In this document: one piece after another, positions 24,678 to 31,806 of the stretch | Layout: each line of letters starts with the position of its first letter | Numbering within the stretch: the stretch's first letter is position 1 | Source of the DNA: Euryarchaeota archaeon Ods01 | Lineage (GTDB): Archaea > Halobacteriota > Halobacteria > Halobacteriales > Halorutilaceae | Reading direction: 5' to 3' | Length of the DNA stretch: 35,370 nucleotides | Assembly: GCA_028751095.1 (NCBI GenBank) | Contig: JAQZCZ010000009.1 | Span: 1-35,370, forward strand | Position numbers and translations under genes: made by a program | Notes under the pieces: model-generated | Told to the model about the DNA's origin: nothing | The model's database searches: none | Seen by the model: the letters and a program-made list of their open reading frames with translations, nothing else

Positions 24678-24890
24678 ATGGGTAAGATAGAGGTTGACCT
24701 CCCCGAGCGTCTCGAAATGCAGATAGCCCAGTTGATAGAAGAAGACGAGTATATCGATAGACAGGAAGCCGTAGAGGACCTGATATCGATAGGAATCAAG
24801 ACGTTACGGACGAGCGGCAGACGAGAGGAGGAAGAGTCCTTTGAGGAGTTCGAGGACACGATGGGAGGGGACGACGAGTACGCCTTTTAG
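24678..24890 (+). CDS. ribbon-helix-helix (CopG-like) protein
   Basis: 70 residues from the ATG at 24678. The N-terminal strand KIEVDLPERLEMQIAQLIEE followed by the helix-turn-helix EYIDRQEAVEDLISIGIKTL is a classic RHH pattern. The tail (about 48-70) is highly acidic (EEEESFEEFEDTMGGDDE), as often in haloarchaeal RHH proteins. It should dimerise and bind DNA; no toxin gene follows, so a toxin-antitoxin role is unlikely. It is divergent from the ATP-grasp gene and shares a 4-bp stop overlap (TTAG) with the convergent HD gene. Confidence 0.8.
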   Translation: MGKIEVDLPERLEMQIAQLIEEDEYIDRQEAVEDLISIGIKTLRTSGRREEEESFEEFEDTMGGDDEYAF

Positions 24891-26023
24891 ACGTACCTTT
24901 CCGACGACTTCCTGACATCTTCTAGCTTCTCTTCCGGTGCGTAGACACCGAACCGCCATTCGTCTTCGCTTACCTTCCTCAACGTGTTGACGAGGCGTGA
25001 GACGCGTTCCAGAGGTTTCTTTTCGCCGTCGACGACGACGCTTGCCTCCGTCTCAGCCATGCGAGGAGGCGTCGATACGTCGACGACGACCTCGTGAGGC
25101 TCTACGTCGGCATCCGCCGCTATCTCGCGTTCAAGCGCGCGCGGCTCCGCGTCAAGCGCGCCGTCGCTGACCTCATCGCGCGGTTTCCAGACGGCGCGTT
25201 TGTACAGGCGACGTTCTGCGAGGCGCGCACCGGTCTCGGCGGTCGCTTCGTTCTTCCGTAGGGCGACGACGAGTTCGTGGTCGTCCATACGCCGGACCCT
25301 CTCCGCCCGAACGCTGTCTTCGATTAAGCGCTCTGTCGCGCGTTTTAGCATCGCCTTAGAGATACGTGCGACGTGGTGGTTATAGACCGTCGGATGCATC
25401 AGGGCGCGGGCAAGGAGGAGAGCCTCCGCAGTCTGGACGTTCCCTTCACCCAAGACGAGTTCCTCGTCGACGAAGTCAAGTTCAAGGACGAGACGCCGGT
25501 TGTCGATAGTGCCGTAAGGGACGCCCGTATGGTGAGCGTCCCGCACGAGGTAGTCCATACGGTCGACGTCGAGTTCGCCCGAGACCAACTGCCCGTACTT
25601 CCCTTCGCCGCGGATGAGGGACGCGACCCTTTCGGGCGATAGACCGCGGTCTTCGAGTACGCGCGCGACGTTCCCTTCGAGTACGTCGTCGACCTCGTCG
25701 TGCCTCTTGCCGATGTGTTCCTCGACGATATCCTCGACGTTGTGCGAGAAAGGCGTATGTCCGACGTCGTGCAACAGCGCGGCGGCGCGCACCTCGTCGC
25801 GTTCGATGCCCGCGACGCCGAGGTTGTCGAGCGCCTGTACGGCGAGATGGTAGACGCCGAGAGAATGCTCGAAACGCGTATGGTTCGCCGACGGATAGAC
25901 GAGATACGCGGTGCCTAACTGCCGTATATGGCGCAGGCGCTGCATCTCGGGGGTGTCGAGAAGCGAGAGCGCGAAGTCATCGACGCGTATATGGTCGTGT
26001 ACGGCGTCCTTTATTGTCTTCAT
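24887..26023 (-). CDS. HD-domain phosphohydrolase (SAMHD1/dGTPase-like, COG1078 type)
   Basis: 378 residues. The N-terminal DAVHDHIRVDDFALSLLDTP then MQRLRHIRQLGTAYLVYP is the COG1078 signature. HD metal ligands lie at RFEHSLG (His53), LLHDVGHTPFSH (His85, Asp86) and DRMDYLVRD (about 154-162). Relatives hydrolyse dNTPs or other phosphoesters, so it may control nucleotide pools. The C-terminal 100 residues are helical and acidic with VVDVSTPP near 305. It ends in a 4-bp overlap with the RHH gene and starts 8 bp downstream of the XRE regulator stop, so it may be co-transcribed with the membrane-protein/regulator operon. Confidence 0.9.
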   Translation of the reverse strand: MKTIKDAVHDHIRVDDFALSLLDTPEMQRLRHIRQLGTAYLVYPSANHTRFEHSLGVYHLAVQALDNLGVAGIERDEVRAAALLHDVGHTPFSHNVEDIVEEHIGKRHDEVDDVLEGNVARVLEDRGLSPERVASLIRGEGKYGQLVSGELDVDRMDYLVRDAHHTGVPYGTIDNRRLVLELDFVDEELVLGEGNVQTAEALLLARALMHPTVYNHHVARISKAMLKRATERLIEDSVRAERVRRMDDHELVVALRKNEATAETGARLAERRLYKRAVWKPRDEVSDGALDAEPRALEREIAADADVEPHEVVVDVSTPPRMAETEASVVVDGEKKPLERVSRLVNTLRKVSEDEWRFGVYAPEEKLEDVRKSSERYV

Positions 26024-26031
26024 ACGCTGTC

Positions 26032-26229
26032 TTAGTCGGCGTCGTACAAGAATATGTCCTCTACGTGACAGTCGAACTCGTCGGCGAGGTCAAATGCGAG
26101 TTCGAGCGACGGGTTGTAACGCTCCCTTTCGACGGCATTTATCGTCTGCCGTGTCACCTCCACGCGTTCCGCAAGCTCCTGCTGGCTAAGACCGCGTTCC
26201 TCGCGCAGTTCGGGAAGTCGGTTTCTCAT
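26032..26229 (-). CDS. XRE-family transcription regulator
   Basis: 65 residues from the ATG at 26229, which overlaps the upstream stop as ATGA. Nearly the whole protein is a Cro/C1-type HTH: RNRLPELREERGLSQQEL, then AERVEVTRQTINAVERERYN (recognition helix TRQTINAVE) and the ending FDCHVEDIFLYD. Such single-domain regulators pair with small membrane proteins (DUF2178 type) in archaea and bacteria. It is the third gene of an operon whose promoter carries a palindromic operator (27071-27099), so autoregulation is likely. Confidence 0.92.
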   Translation of the reverse strand: MRNRLPELREERGLSQQELAERVEVTRQTINAVERERYNPSLELAFDLADEFDCHVEDIFLYDAD

Positions 26230-26654
26230 GCTCTGTATTTGTGATAGGTATACGCTACTCCCCATGTCAGGACGAAAGCCGCCCACGCGAGAAACAGCGT
26301 CTCGACCCGTTCGCCCATCTCGTAGACTCCGGCGAACTCCGCCGCTATGAGCGTAATGAAGACGATGAATCCACCGCCTCCGAAGATGTTGAAGGCTGTA
26401 CTGCTTGCTCTTTTTTCGAGTTCGTAGTAACGTTCGTCGTAGACCGTCACGGAGCTTCTCCGTACGACGAAGTCAGCGACTAAGCCGAGGACGAAGATGG
26501 CGACGAAAGCCAAGAATCCTTCGCGGGGGTAGCCGAGCGCCGTCGCCGCCATCCAGACGACTGCGGCGCTAAGGTAGATGCCGACTAGAAGACGCCCGTA
26601 GCTCTCGCCTCTGTACCTCTGCATGAGTCTGTCAATTCTTTCTGTTACCATCAT
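26226..26654 (-). CDS. four-helix membrane protein, DUF2178-like
   Basis: 142 residues from ATG at 26654 (a second ATG follows at 26651). The upstream sequence GGTGACATGATG offers a short Shine-Dalgarno match and favours one of these two over longer forms that enter the upstream gene. It has four hydrophobic helices: LLVGIYLSAAVVWMAATAL, FLAFVAIFVLGLVADFVV, a Gly-rich FNIFGGGGFIVFITLIAAEF, and LFLAWAAFVLTWGVAYTY. The loop VYDERYYELEKRASSTAFNI is the conserved cytosolic part seen in DUF2178-like proteins. It probably senses or binds a membrane signal for the coupled XRE regulator; function is unproven. Confidence 0.8.
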   Translation of the reverse strand: MMVTERIDRLMQRYRGESYGRLLVGIYLSAAVVWMAATALGYPREGFLAFVAIFVLGLVADFVVRRSSVTVYDERYYELEKRASSTAFNIFGGGGFIVFITLIAAEFAGVYEMGERVETLFLAWAAFVLTWGVAYTYHKYRA

Positions 26655-26655
26655 G

Positions 26656-27063
26656 TCACCTTCTGTAGTACAGATATCCCGAGATTGCGTAGTAGAGGCT
26701 GAAGACGGCAAGGAGCATCGCACCCGCGCCGGATACGAACGGCGTCCATTCAAACTCACCGAATCCGTACAGCACCGTCAGCACAGGGAAGACGACAGCG
26801 GCACCGTACGCGAAGATGAGTAGAGTGTAGCCGCTCGCAGAGTCAAGTATCCTCTCGTCGCCCTCGTCGAATAGGGTACCCGGGTAGAGGTACGAGATAC
26901 CGAACGAAGCTCCTACGAGTGCGAGGTATCCTGCTACACCAACGAACGGGTATCCTATGTTTGCGAGTACCACGAGACCCATCACTCCTGATATAACGAA
27001 GCCTACCGTTGCGTTTCTGTACAGCGTTTCGTTCGAACCGGTTGTGGTGGGGTTTACGCTCAT
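26656..27063 (-). CDS. four-helix membrane protein, first gene of the XRE operon
   Basis: 135 residues. Hydrophobic helices lie at about 20-37, 40-60, 78-100 and 108-132. The loop YPGTLFDEGDERILDSASGY resembles the loop of the next gene (DERYYELEKRASSTAFNI), so the two may be diverged copies of one four-helix family. The start at 27063 follows a TATA box and a palindromic operator. Its stop lies 1 bp before the ATG at 26654, so the genes are tightly coupled. The biochemical role is unknown. Confidence 0.75.
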   Translation of the reverse strand: MSVNPTTTGSNETLYRNATVGFVISGVMGLVVLANIGYPFVGVAGYLALVGASFGISYLYPGTLFDEGDERILDSASGYTLLIFAYGAAVVFPVLTVLYGFGEFEWTPFVSGAGAMLLAVFSLYYAISGYLYYRR

Positions 27064-27070
27064 GTCTGGT

Positions 27071-27099
27071 ATACTTTACACGTAAAGAATACTTTACAC
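27071..27099. promoter_or_regulatory. palindromic operator, probable XRE binding site
   Basis: Two direct copies of ATACTTTACAC start at 27071 and 27089, with an inverted GTAAAG between them at 27082-27087. Together they form overlapping palindromes (CTTTAC-AC-GTAAAG and GTAAAG-AATA-CTTTAC). The block lies just downstream of the minus-strand TATA box and covers the expected start site, so binding should block transcription. Confidence 0.65.
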
Positions 27100-27103
27100 C
27101 AAT

Positions 27104-27110
27104 GATAAAC
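27104..27110 (-). promoter_or_regulatory. TATA box of the membrane-protein/XRE operon
   Basis: TTTATCA on the minus strand lies about 44 nt before the ATG at 27063. A start site about 26 nt downstream falls in the middle of the operator. Confidence 0.6.
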
Positions 27111-27158
27111 TTTTCGGCTATACCCTAACTGAGAGACGAATAAGAACTGCTGACCCCT

Positions 27159-28262
27159 TCAGTACTCGCGCAGGACGTTGTACCGCTGGTCACGTAGAGC
27201 GGCAAGTTGTCCGGCGTCTTCGATGACGCTCACTATCTCGTCCTCGGTCATACGGAACTCCGCGCCTGCCTCGGCGACGACGTTCTCCTCCATCATCGTG
27301 CTTCCCATGTCGTTCGCGCCGTACGCGAGCGCCATCTGTCCTACCTTCGCGCCCTGCGTCACCCACGACGACTGCATATTCTCGAAGTTGTCGAGGACTA
27401 TACGCGCCGTGGCGAGCGTACGGAGGTAGTCGGTCGCGCTCGGACCCTTCGGACCCGTCTTGCGTGCAAGCGGCGTGTCTCCAGGCTGGAAGTCCCAGCA
27501 GATGAACGCCATGAAGCCGCCCGTCTCGTCCTGTAGGTCGCGGAGACGTAGGAGATGGTCGATACGCTCGTCCCATGTCTCGACCGTGCCGTACATCATG
27601 GTCGCAGTCGTCGAGATTCCGAGGTCGTGGGCGGCGCGCATCACGCCGAGCCATTCGCGCGTTGAGACCTTGTACGGCGAGATTTCGTCGCGGACGCGGT
27701 CGGCGAGAATCTCGCCGCCTCCTCCGGGGATGGAGTCGAGACCGGCGTCACGGAGTCGGCGTAAGACCTCACGGTACGAGAGGTTCTCCTTACGCGCGAG
27801 GTCGTTTATCTCCTCGGGCGAAAAGGCGTGCATATGGATATCGAAACGGTCCTTGATGTCGCGCAACATCTCCTCGAACCATTCGAGGTCGAGGTCGGGA
27901 TGGACGCCGCCCTGCATCAGTATCTGGACGCCGCCCGCATCGACCGTCTCCTGTATCTTCTCGTAGAGTTCGTCGCGTGAAAGGACGTAGCCCTCGTCGC
28001 TCCCCGGCTTACGGTAGAAGGCGCAGAACGAGCAGTAGGTGTCGCAGACGTTGGTGTAGTTGACGTTGCGGTCCTTGATGAAGGTTACAGTCTCCCCCGC
28101 ACGCCGCCGTCTGAGTTCGTCCGCGGCTTCGCCTAGGCGCGTTAACGGCGCGTCCTTGAGCGCGACGCCGTCCTCACGTGTCAGACGTTCGCCCCTCAGC
28201 GCCTTGTCGAGAACGTCCTCGTAGTCGCGCTCGGTCGCCGTCGCGGTCGCTGTCTTGCTCAT
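27159..28262 (-). CDS. mqnC: cyclic dehypoxanthinyl futalosine synthase MqnC
   Basis: 367 residues. The radical-SAM cluster motif is CDTYCSFC (Cys73, Cys77, Cys80). MqnC-type segments follow: QGGVHPDLDLEWFEEMLRDI, HMHAFSPEEIND, SIPGGGGEILADRVRDEISP, TTATMMYGTVETWDERIDHL, ETGGFMAFICWDFQPGDTPL and SSWVTQGAKVGQMALAYGAN. It cyclises dehypoxanthinyl futalosine in the futalosine route to menaquinone. CofG/CofH F0 synthases are the close alternative, but the HPDL and ETGGF-type motifs favour MqnC. Its ATG overlaps the mqnA stop (ATGA), placing it third in the operon after the MqnE-like gene and mqnA. Confidence 0.92.
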   Translation of the reverse strand: MSKTATATATERDYEDVLDKALRGERLTREDGVALKDAPLTRLGEAADELRRRRAGETVTFIKDRNVNYTNVCDTYCSFCAFYRKPGSDEGYVLSRDELYEKIQETVDAGGVQILMQGGVHPDLDLEWFEEMLRDIKDRFDIHMHAFSPEEINDLARKENLSYREVLRRLRDAGLDSIPGGGGEILADRVRDEISPYKVSTREWLGVMRAAHDLGISTTATMMYGTVETWDERIDHLLRLRDLQDETGGFMAFICWDFQPGDTPLARKTGPKGPSATDYLRTLATARIVLDNFENMQSSWVTQGAKVGQMALAYGANDMGSTMMEENVVAEAGAEFRMTEDEIVSVIEDAGQLAALRDQRYNVLREY

Positions 28263-29074
28263 TCTTTCACCGTTATTTCGGGGACTCTCTCTACCTCATC
28301 TATACGTTCCGCCGCTTCATAATACTTGGTAAGTCCTCGACGGTGCGCCGGCGTAAAGTCGTGGTCGAGCATACGCAGATACTCCTTGGCTTCGTTGGTA
28401 TCGAGTCCCATCCTATCCGCCATCTCCGACGCGATAACGTCGAGGCTGTCGTAGCCGACACGTTTCGACTCGTGGAGCGCCTCTGCGACCGCAAGCGCAT
28501 CCTCGCGTGGAACTTCGTCACGGACCGCCCAGACGGCGTAGACCATACGTTCGCCCGTATGGTCGCGCCATTCGCGCCCGAGGTCGTAGACGTACGCGTC
28601 GAGTCCGTCGCGCTCCGCGAGAAGGGCGTTGTCGCCGATAACCAGACCAGCGTCCGCCTCTTCGAGCATCGCGCTTGCGTCGGGTTCGCGGACGACGTAC
28701 TCGGGCGAGATGCCGTATCTTTCGCGTAAGAGAATCTTGAGAAGGACGACGCTCGTCGCGCTCGTTGAGGCGAGTGCAACCGTCCCGCCGTCGAGTTCTT
28801 CGGCAGGGACGGACGAAAACAGGAGTACGCTCCCGACCTCGGCGCGCGACGATACCGAGAGGTCGGGGAGGAGGTAGTAGTCTTCGGCGTTCCGCGCATA
28901 CTCGATGCTCGAAATGGGCGCTATATCGAGTTCGCCGCGCGCGAGCATCCGGTTTAGCGCAGTCGGAAACCCGTCTATGAGACGCAGGTTGGCGTCGACG
29001 GAGCCCGTCTCAATTCCGTGGTAGACGGGGTCGGAGTTGACGAAGTCGATACGTCCGACGCGCGTCTCAGACAC
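28259..29074 (-). CDS. mqnA: chorismate dehydratase MqnA
   Basis: The best start is GTG at 29074, giving 271 residues beginning VSETRVGRIDFVNSDPVYHG; longer forms enter the upstream gene in another frame. MqnA has a periplasmic-binding-protein fold and removes water from chorismate to give 3-[(1-carboxyvinyl)oxy]benzoate, the first step of the futalosine route. Typical elements are RIDFVNSDP near the start, ELDIAPISSIEYARNAEDY and LVIGDNALL. It overlaps the MqnE-like gene by 8 bp and mqnC by 4 bp. The later steps (MqnB or a nucleosidase, MqnD) are not in this window. Confidence 0.92.
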   Translation of the reverse strand: MSETRVGRIDFVNSDPVYHGIETGSVDANLRLIDGFPTALNRMLARGELDIAPISSIEYARNAEDYYLLPDLSVSSRAEVGSVLLFSSVPAEELDGGTVALASTSATSVVLLKILLRERYGISPEYVVREPDASAMLEEADAGLVIGDNALLAERDGLDAYVYDLGREWRDHTGERMVYAVWAVRDEVPREDALAVAEALHESKRVGYDSLDVIASEMADRMGLDTNEAKEYLRMLDHDFTPAHRRGLTKYYEAAERIDEVERVPEITVKE

Positions 29075-29690
29075 CGTAGCCTCCCGCGTCGGCGCGGTTG
29101 ACGGGCGTGAATCCGGCTTCGCGCGCCGCGAGTTCGGGGTCGAACCCCTCCCCGTCCACGAAGCCGAGGTCGTTCGTGCCGTACGCCAGCGCCGTCTGCG
29201 CAAGCTTATCGCCGACCTCGGCGCGTGAGACACGGACGCCGACGACATCTAGACAGAGACGCGCCGCGGCGACAGCCTTCAGGTCCGTGAAAGCCGTCGT
29301 CCGCCCATCGGGGACGAGGCTGACGGCGCGGACCTCAGAGTCGGCGGACAGGTCGTCTACGGCGTCGAGACGCCCGAGGAGATTCCCGTCTCCGTAGACG
29401 ACCGCTACGTCCACCGGCACGTCCACCTCGCGGTAGGCGTCGAATTCGTCGTCTGGTTCGCCGACGAAGACGTTAGCGTCGTCTTCGCTGACTATCCCAC
29501 GGTCTCTCAGCCGGAGTTCAGCGTACCCCTCTGTTTCGTCTGGCGATGACAGCCTTCCGTAGTAGACGCGGTCGCCGGTTAGGCGGCGAGCCTTCTCGCG
29601 CGCCGCGTCTCCGAGAGCGTTTACGTCGTCGGTCTCGAGAAGGTCGCCTGCGTCTTCCGGTTTCGCCGCTGAGGCTTCCGGTTTTCTCAT
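29067..29690 (-). CDS. MqnE/MqnC-like protein lacking the radical-SAM core
   Basis: 207 residues from ATG at 29690, whose TATA box is 27 nt upstream; an in-frame GTG at 29696 is less likely. The N-terminal LLETDDVNALGDAAREKARR then LTGDRVYYG resembles the segment just before the cluster in MqnE. The C-terminal AAARLCLDVVGVRVSRAEVG then DKLAQTALAYGTNDLG parallels MqnC in this window (ARIVLDNF, GAKVGQMALAYGANDMG). Between them only about 100 residues remain, with no CxxxCxxC and hardly any Cys, where the barrel should be. It is first in the operon with mqnA and mqnC. Aminofutalosine synthesis needs the missing cluster, so this protein may be a structural partner or have a changed activity. Confidence 0.75.
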   Translation of the reverse strand: MRKPEASAAKPEDAGDLLETDDVNALGDAAREKARRLTGDRVYYGRLSSPDETEGYAELRLRDRGIVSEDDANVFVGEPDDEFDAYREVDVPVDVAVVYGDGNLLGRLDAVDDLSADSEVRAVSLVPDGRTTAFTDLKAVAAARLCLDVVGVRVSRAEVGDKLAQTALAYGTNDLGFVDGEGFDPELAAREAGFTPVNRADAGGYGV

Positions 29691-29713
29691 CGCCACATAT
29701 ACGTGCGCGACGC

Positions 29714-29720
29714 GTAAATA
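29714..29720 (-). promoter_or_regulatory. TATA box for the menaquinone operon
   Basis: TATTTAC on the minus strand is centred 27 nt before the ATG at 29690. It lies 25 bp beyond the SRP RNA 3' end. Confidence 0.6.
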
Positions 29721-29732
29721 CGCTTCCTTCGA

Positions 29733-29744
29733 CGAATAAAGAAC
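29733..29744 (-). terminator. T-rich terminator after SRP RNA
   Basis: The minus strand reads GTTCTTTATTCG directly after the closing helix of the SRP RNA, consistent with archaeal termination at T-rich tracts. Confidence 0.4.
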
Positions 29745-30048
29745 GCGGACGCCCGGGTCGGCTCCGTCCGGACAGGGAGGCTACCCCGGTCGCCTCCTCC
29801 GCCCCGCGACCCCACGGGCGACAGATGTCGACGGATGGGATGCTCGCTTCCGCGCCTGACCCGTTGCCCGCCGTTAAGACGTGCCGGGCGCCCCTCCGGA
29901 CGCTGACACGCCACCTCTGCCCTCGTGGGACGAGGCTTCGACGTCGGCTTCCGGGACCTCCCCGCCATCGGGAGCCTTCCCGGGATTATCGCCCCCGCTA
30001 AAGACGGTTTGCGGTGGAGGTGACGCCTAACCACCCGGGCTAGTCCGC
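29745..30048 (-). ncRNA. archaeal 7S signal recognition particle RNA
   Basis: A 304-nt RNA read leftwards from 30048. The ends pair perfectly: GCGGAC (30048-30043) with GTCCGC (29750-29745), then GCCCGGGT (30040-30033) with ACCCGGGC (29758-29751), the archaeal helix 1/helix 5 closure. The 5' region GGTTAGGCGTCACC resembles the archaeal Alu domain. The SRP54-binding helix 8 is at 29862-29837: GTCAGGCGCGGAAGCGAGCA, with the GGAA tetraloop and the flanking CAGG/AGCA symmetric loop. A hairpin CCTCGTCCCACGAGG near 29920-29934 fits the region of helix 6. A box A lies 28 nt upstream and a T-rich run (TTCTTTATT) follows the 3' end. RNase P RNA was considered but its core motifs are absent. Confidence 0.93.
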
Positions 30049-30070
30049 TTCTGTTGCTACGTCGGACGGA

Positions 30071-30079
30071 CGCAAAAGG
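30071..30079 (-). promoter_or_regulatory. box A for SRP RNA
   Basis: CCTTTTGCG on the minus strand is centred about 27 nt before 30048, the 5' end deduced independently from the terminal helix. Confidence 0.55.
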
Positions 30080-30151
30080 GTTGTGGAACGAAACGCCCGA
30101 CAGAACCGACTCCGCCGAAATAGACAAGTGACGCGTCCGACGAATTGACGT

Positions 30152-30913
30152 ATGAAGACGCCCGTCACGCTCCTGACCGACTTCGACGACTTCTACGTCG
30201 CGGCGATGCGCGGCGTCGTCGTATCGCACGGCGTCCCCGTCTACGATATCTACCACGAGGTGCCGCCGCAGAACGTCCGCGCCGCGGCGTTCATTCTGCG
30301 CAACGTCGCGCCGTACTTCCCCGACGGCACGGTGCATTGCGTCGTCGTTGACCCCGGTGTAGGCACCGAACGCCGGTCGCTCGTCGTTGAGGCGGGCGAA
30401 CAGTACCTCGTCGGACCCGATAACGGCGTTCTCGTACCGGCGGCGCGCGAACTCGACGACGACCCAACGTTCTACGACGCGCCGTACGACGACCCCGAGT
30501 CGCACACCTTCCACGGACGCGACGTGTTCGCTCCGCAGGCGGCGCGTGTGGCGACGGAGGGTATCCGGTCGGTTGCCGGCGCACCCGTCGAACCCATCGA
30601 ACTCGACGTAGGCGCGCCCGCGTTCGACGGCGAGGCGCGCGCCGAGGTTGTCTACGTCGACCGTTTCGGAAACGCCGTCACGAACCTTGACGGCGACGAG
30701 GTCGTCCGGCGCGTCGGTTACGGCGGCGAGGTCGTGGTTGACGGACGCATCCTGCCTTTCGAACGGACGTACGCGGCGGTTGACCGCGGCGAAACCCTCG
30801 CTCTCGTCGGAAGCCACGGGGGGTTCGAGATTGCGGCGCGGGAGGCGAGCGGCGCGGACGCCCTCGGCGTCTCGGCGGGCGACGAGATTACCGTGGAGAC
30901 GAAAGAGGGATAA
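30152..30913 (+). CDS. SAM hydrolase (SAM hydroxide adenosyltransferase, DUF62)
   Basis: 253 residues. Motifs of the SAM_HAT family are all present: LLTDFDDFYVAAMRG (8-22), VVVDPGVGTERRSLVVE (about 64-80), YLVGPDNGVLVPA (about 85-97), TFHGRDVFAP, VYVDRFGNAVTNLDG, and the C-terminal GSHGGFEIA. These enzymes use water or hydroxide to split S-adenosylmethionine into adenosine and methionine; related fluorinases and chlorinases use halides. The hydroxide type is by far the commonest in archaea. The gene starts a plus-strand run with prs 24 bp downstream. A weak AAATAGAC box lies about 31 nt before the ATG. Confidence 0.92.
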   Translation: MKTPVTLLTDFDDFYVAAMRGVVVSHGVPVYDIYHEVPPQNVRAAAFILRNVAPYFPDGTVHCVVVDPGVGTERRSLVVEAGEQYLVGPDNGVLVPAARELDDDPTFYDAPYDDPESHTFHGRDVFAPQAARVATEGIRSVAGAPVEPIELDVGAPAFDGEARAEVVYVDRFGNAVTNLDGDEVVRRVGYGGEVVVDGRILPFERTYAAVDRGETLALVGSHGGFEIAAREASGADALGVSAGDEITVETKEG

Positions 30914-30936
30914 GAAAGACGCGCTAACCACGCGAC

Positions 30937-31767
30937 ATGATAGTAGCCGGTTCGGAGTCGCAGGTTCTTGCGGCACGCGTCGCACGCGAAACGGGGCGCG
31001 AACTCGCACGCGTCGAGTACGAACGTTTCCCTGACGGCGAGCGCCTCGTCCGCGTCCCAGGCGTCGAAGGCGAGGAGGTCGCTGTCGTCGCAAGCACGCC
31101 GACAGATGCCTCGTACGTCGAACTACTCCAGATACTCGACGCCTGCGCCGACGCGTCACGTATCGACCTCTTCGTTCCCTACATGGGTTATTCGCGGCAG
31201 GACAAGCAGTTCGGCGATGGTGAAGCAGTGTCGGCGCGCGCCCTCGCATCGGCGGTGCCGCCGGTCGAGTCGGTGACGACGGTCAACCTCCACGAAGACG
31301 ACGTTCTCGACTGGTTCGACGCCGAGACGGCGGACCTCGATGCCGCACCACTCCTTGCTGACTCTCTGGATGTTGCCTCGCCACTCGTCGTAGCCCCTGA
31401 CGAAAGCGCCTTTCCGCTCGCCGAAACCGTCGCGGACCGTCTCGGCGGCGACGCCGACTACCTCGTCAAGGAACGCGTTTCGGGCGACGAGGTACGTATC
31501 GAAACGCGCGAACTCGGTGCAGAAAGCCGCGATGTCGTCCTCGTTGACGATATGGTGGCGACCGGAGGGACGATGAGCGAGGCGATAGAGGTTCTTGGAG
31601 GAAACGGCGCGCGTTCCGTGCGCGTTGCCTGCGTCCATCCCGTCCTCGCGCGTAACGCCGTCCTCCGTCTCTACTCGGCGGGCGTCGAACGCGTCGTTGC
31701 GACCGACACGCTCGAAACAGCGGTCAGTGACGCGTCGGTTGCGTCCCTAATCGCGCGTCACCTCTGA
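30937..31767 (+). CDS. prs: ribose-phosphate pyrophosphokinase
   Basis: 276 residues, the short archaeal form. It makes PRPP from ribose 5-phosphate and ATP, needed for nucleotides, His and Trp. Visible motifs are YERFPDGERLVRVPG (28-42), VPYMGYSRQDKQF (about 80-92), TVNLHEDDVLDWFD (the NLH metal region) and the PRPP-binding loop VVLVDDMVATGGTMSEA (about 202-218). The flexible-loop region LVKERVSGDEVRIETR carries the catalytic Lys-Arg. It lies 23 bp after the SAM hydrolase, whose product adenosine can feed nucleotide salvage, so joint transcription makes sense but is not proven. Confidence 0.95.
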   Translation: MIVAGSESQVLAARVARETGRELARVEYERFPDGERLVRVPGVEGEEVAVVASTPTDASYVELLQILDACADASRIDLFVPYMGYSRQDKQFGDGEAVSARALASAVPPVESVTTVNLHEDDVLDWFDAETADLDAAPLLADSLDVASPLVVAPDESAFPLAETVADRLGGDADYLVKERVSGDEVRIETRELGAESRDVVLVDDMVATGGTMSEAIEVLGGNGARSVRVACVHPVLARNAVLRLYSAGVERVVATDTLETAVSDASVASLIARHL

Positions 31768-31777
31768 ACCGTCGGAG

Positions 31778-31784
31778 GTATACC
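31778..31784 (+). promoter_or_regulatory. TATA box for the CYTH gene
   Basis: GGTATAC is centred about 26 nt before the ATG at 31807. Confidence 0.55.
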
Positions 31785-31806
31785 GGCGCGGTCCCTCGGC
31801 TTCCGT

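Noticed and set aside
24678-26023. Toxin-antitoxin pair (RHH protein and HD protein)
   Set aside because: The genes are convergent, not in an operon, and the HD protein is a full COG1078-type phosphohydrolase rather than a small toxin.
29745-30048. RNase P RNA as the identity of the structured RNA
   Set aside because: No conserved P4 elements were found, while the terminal helix and the GGAA helix 8 with CAGG/AGCA match SRP RNA.
29687-31249. Minus-strand open frame (520 codons) spanning the SRP RNA, SAM hydrolase and part of prs
   Set aside because: It runs through a structured RNA and opposite two clear enzymes; its product is Arg-rich and non-acidic, unlike real proteins here.
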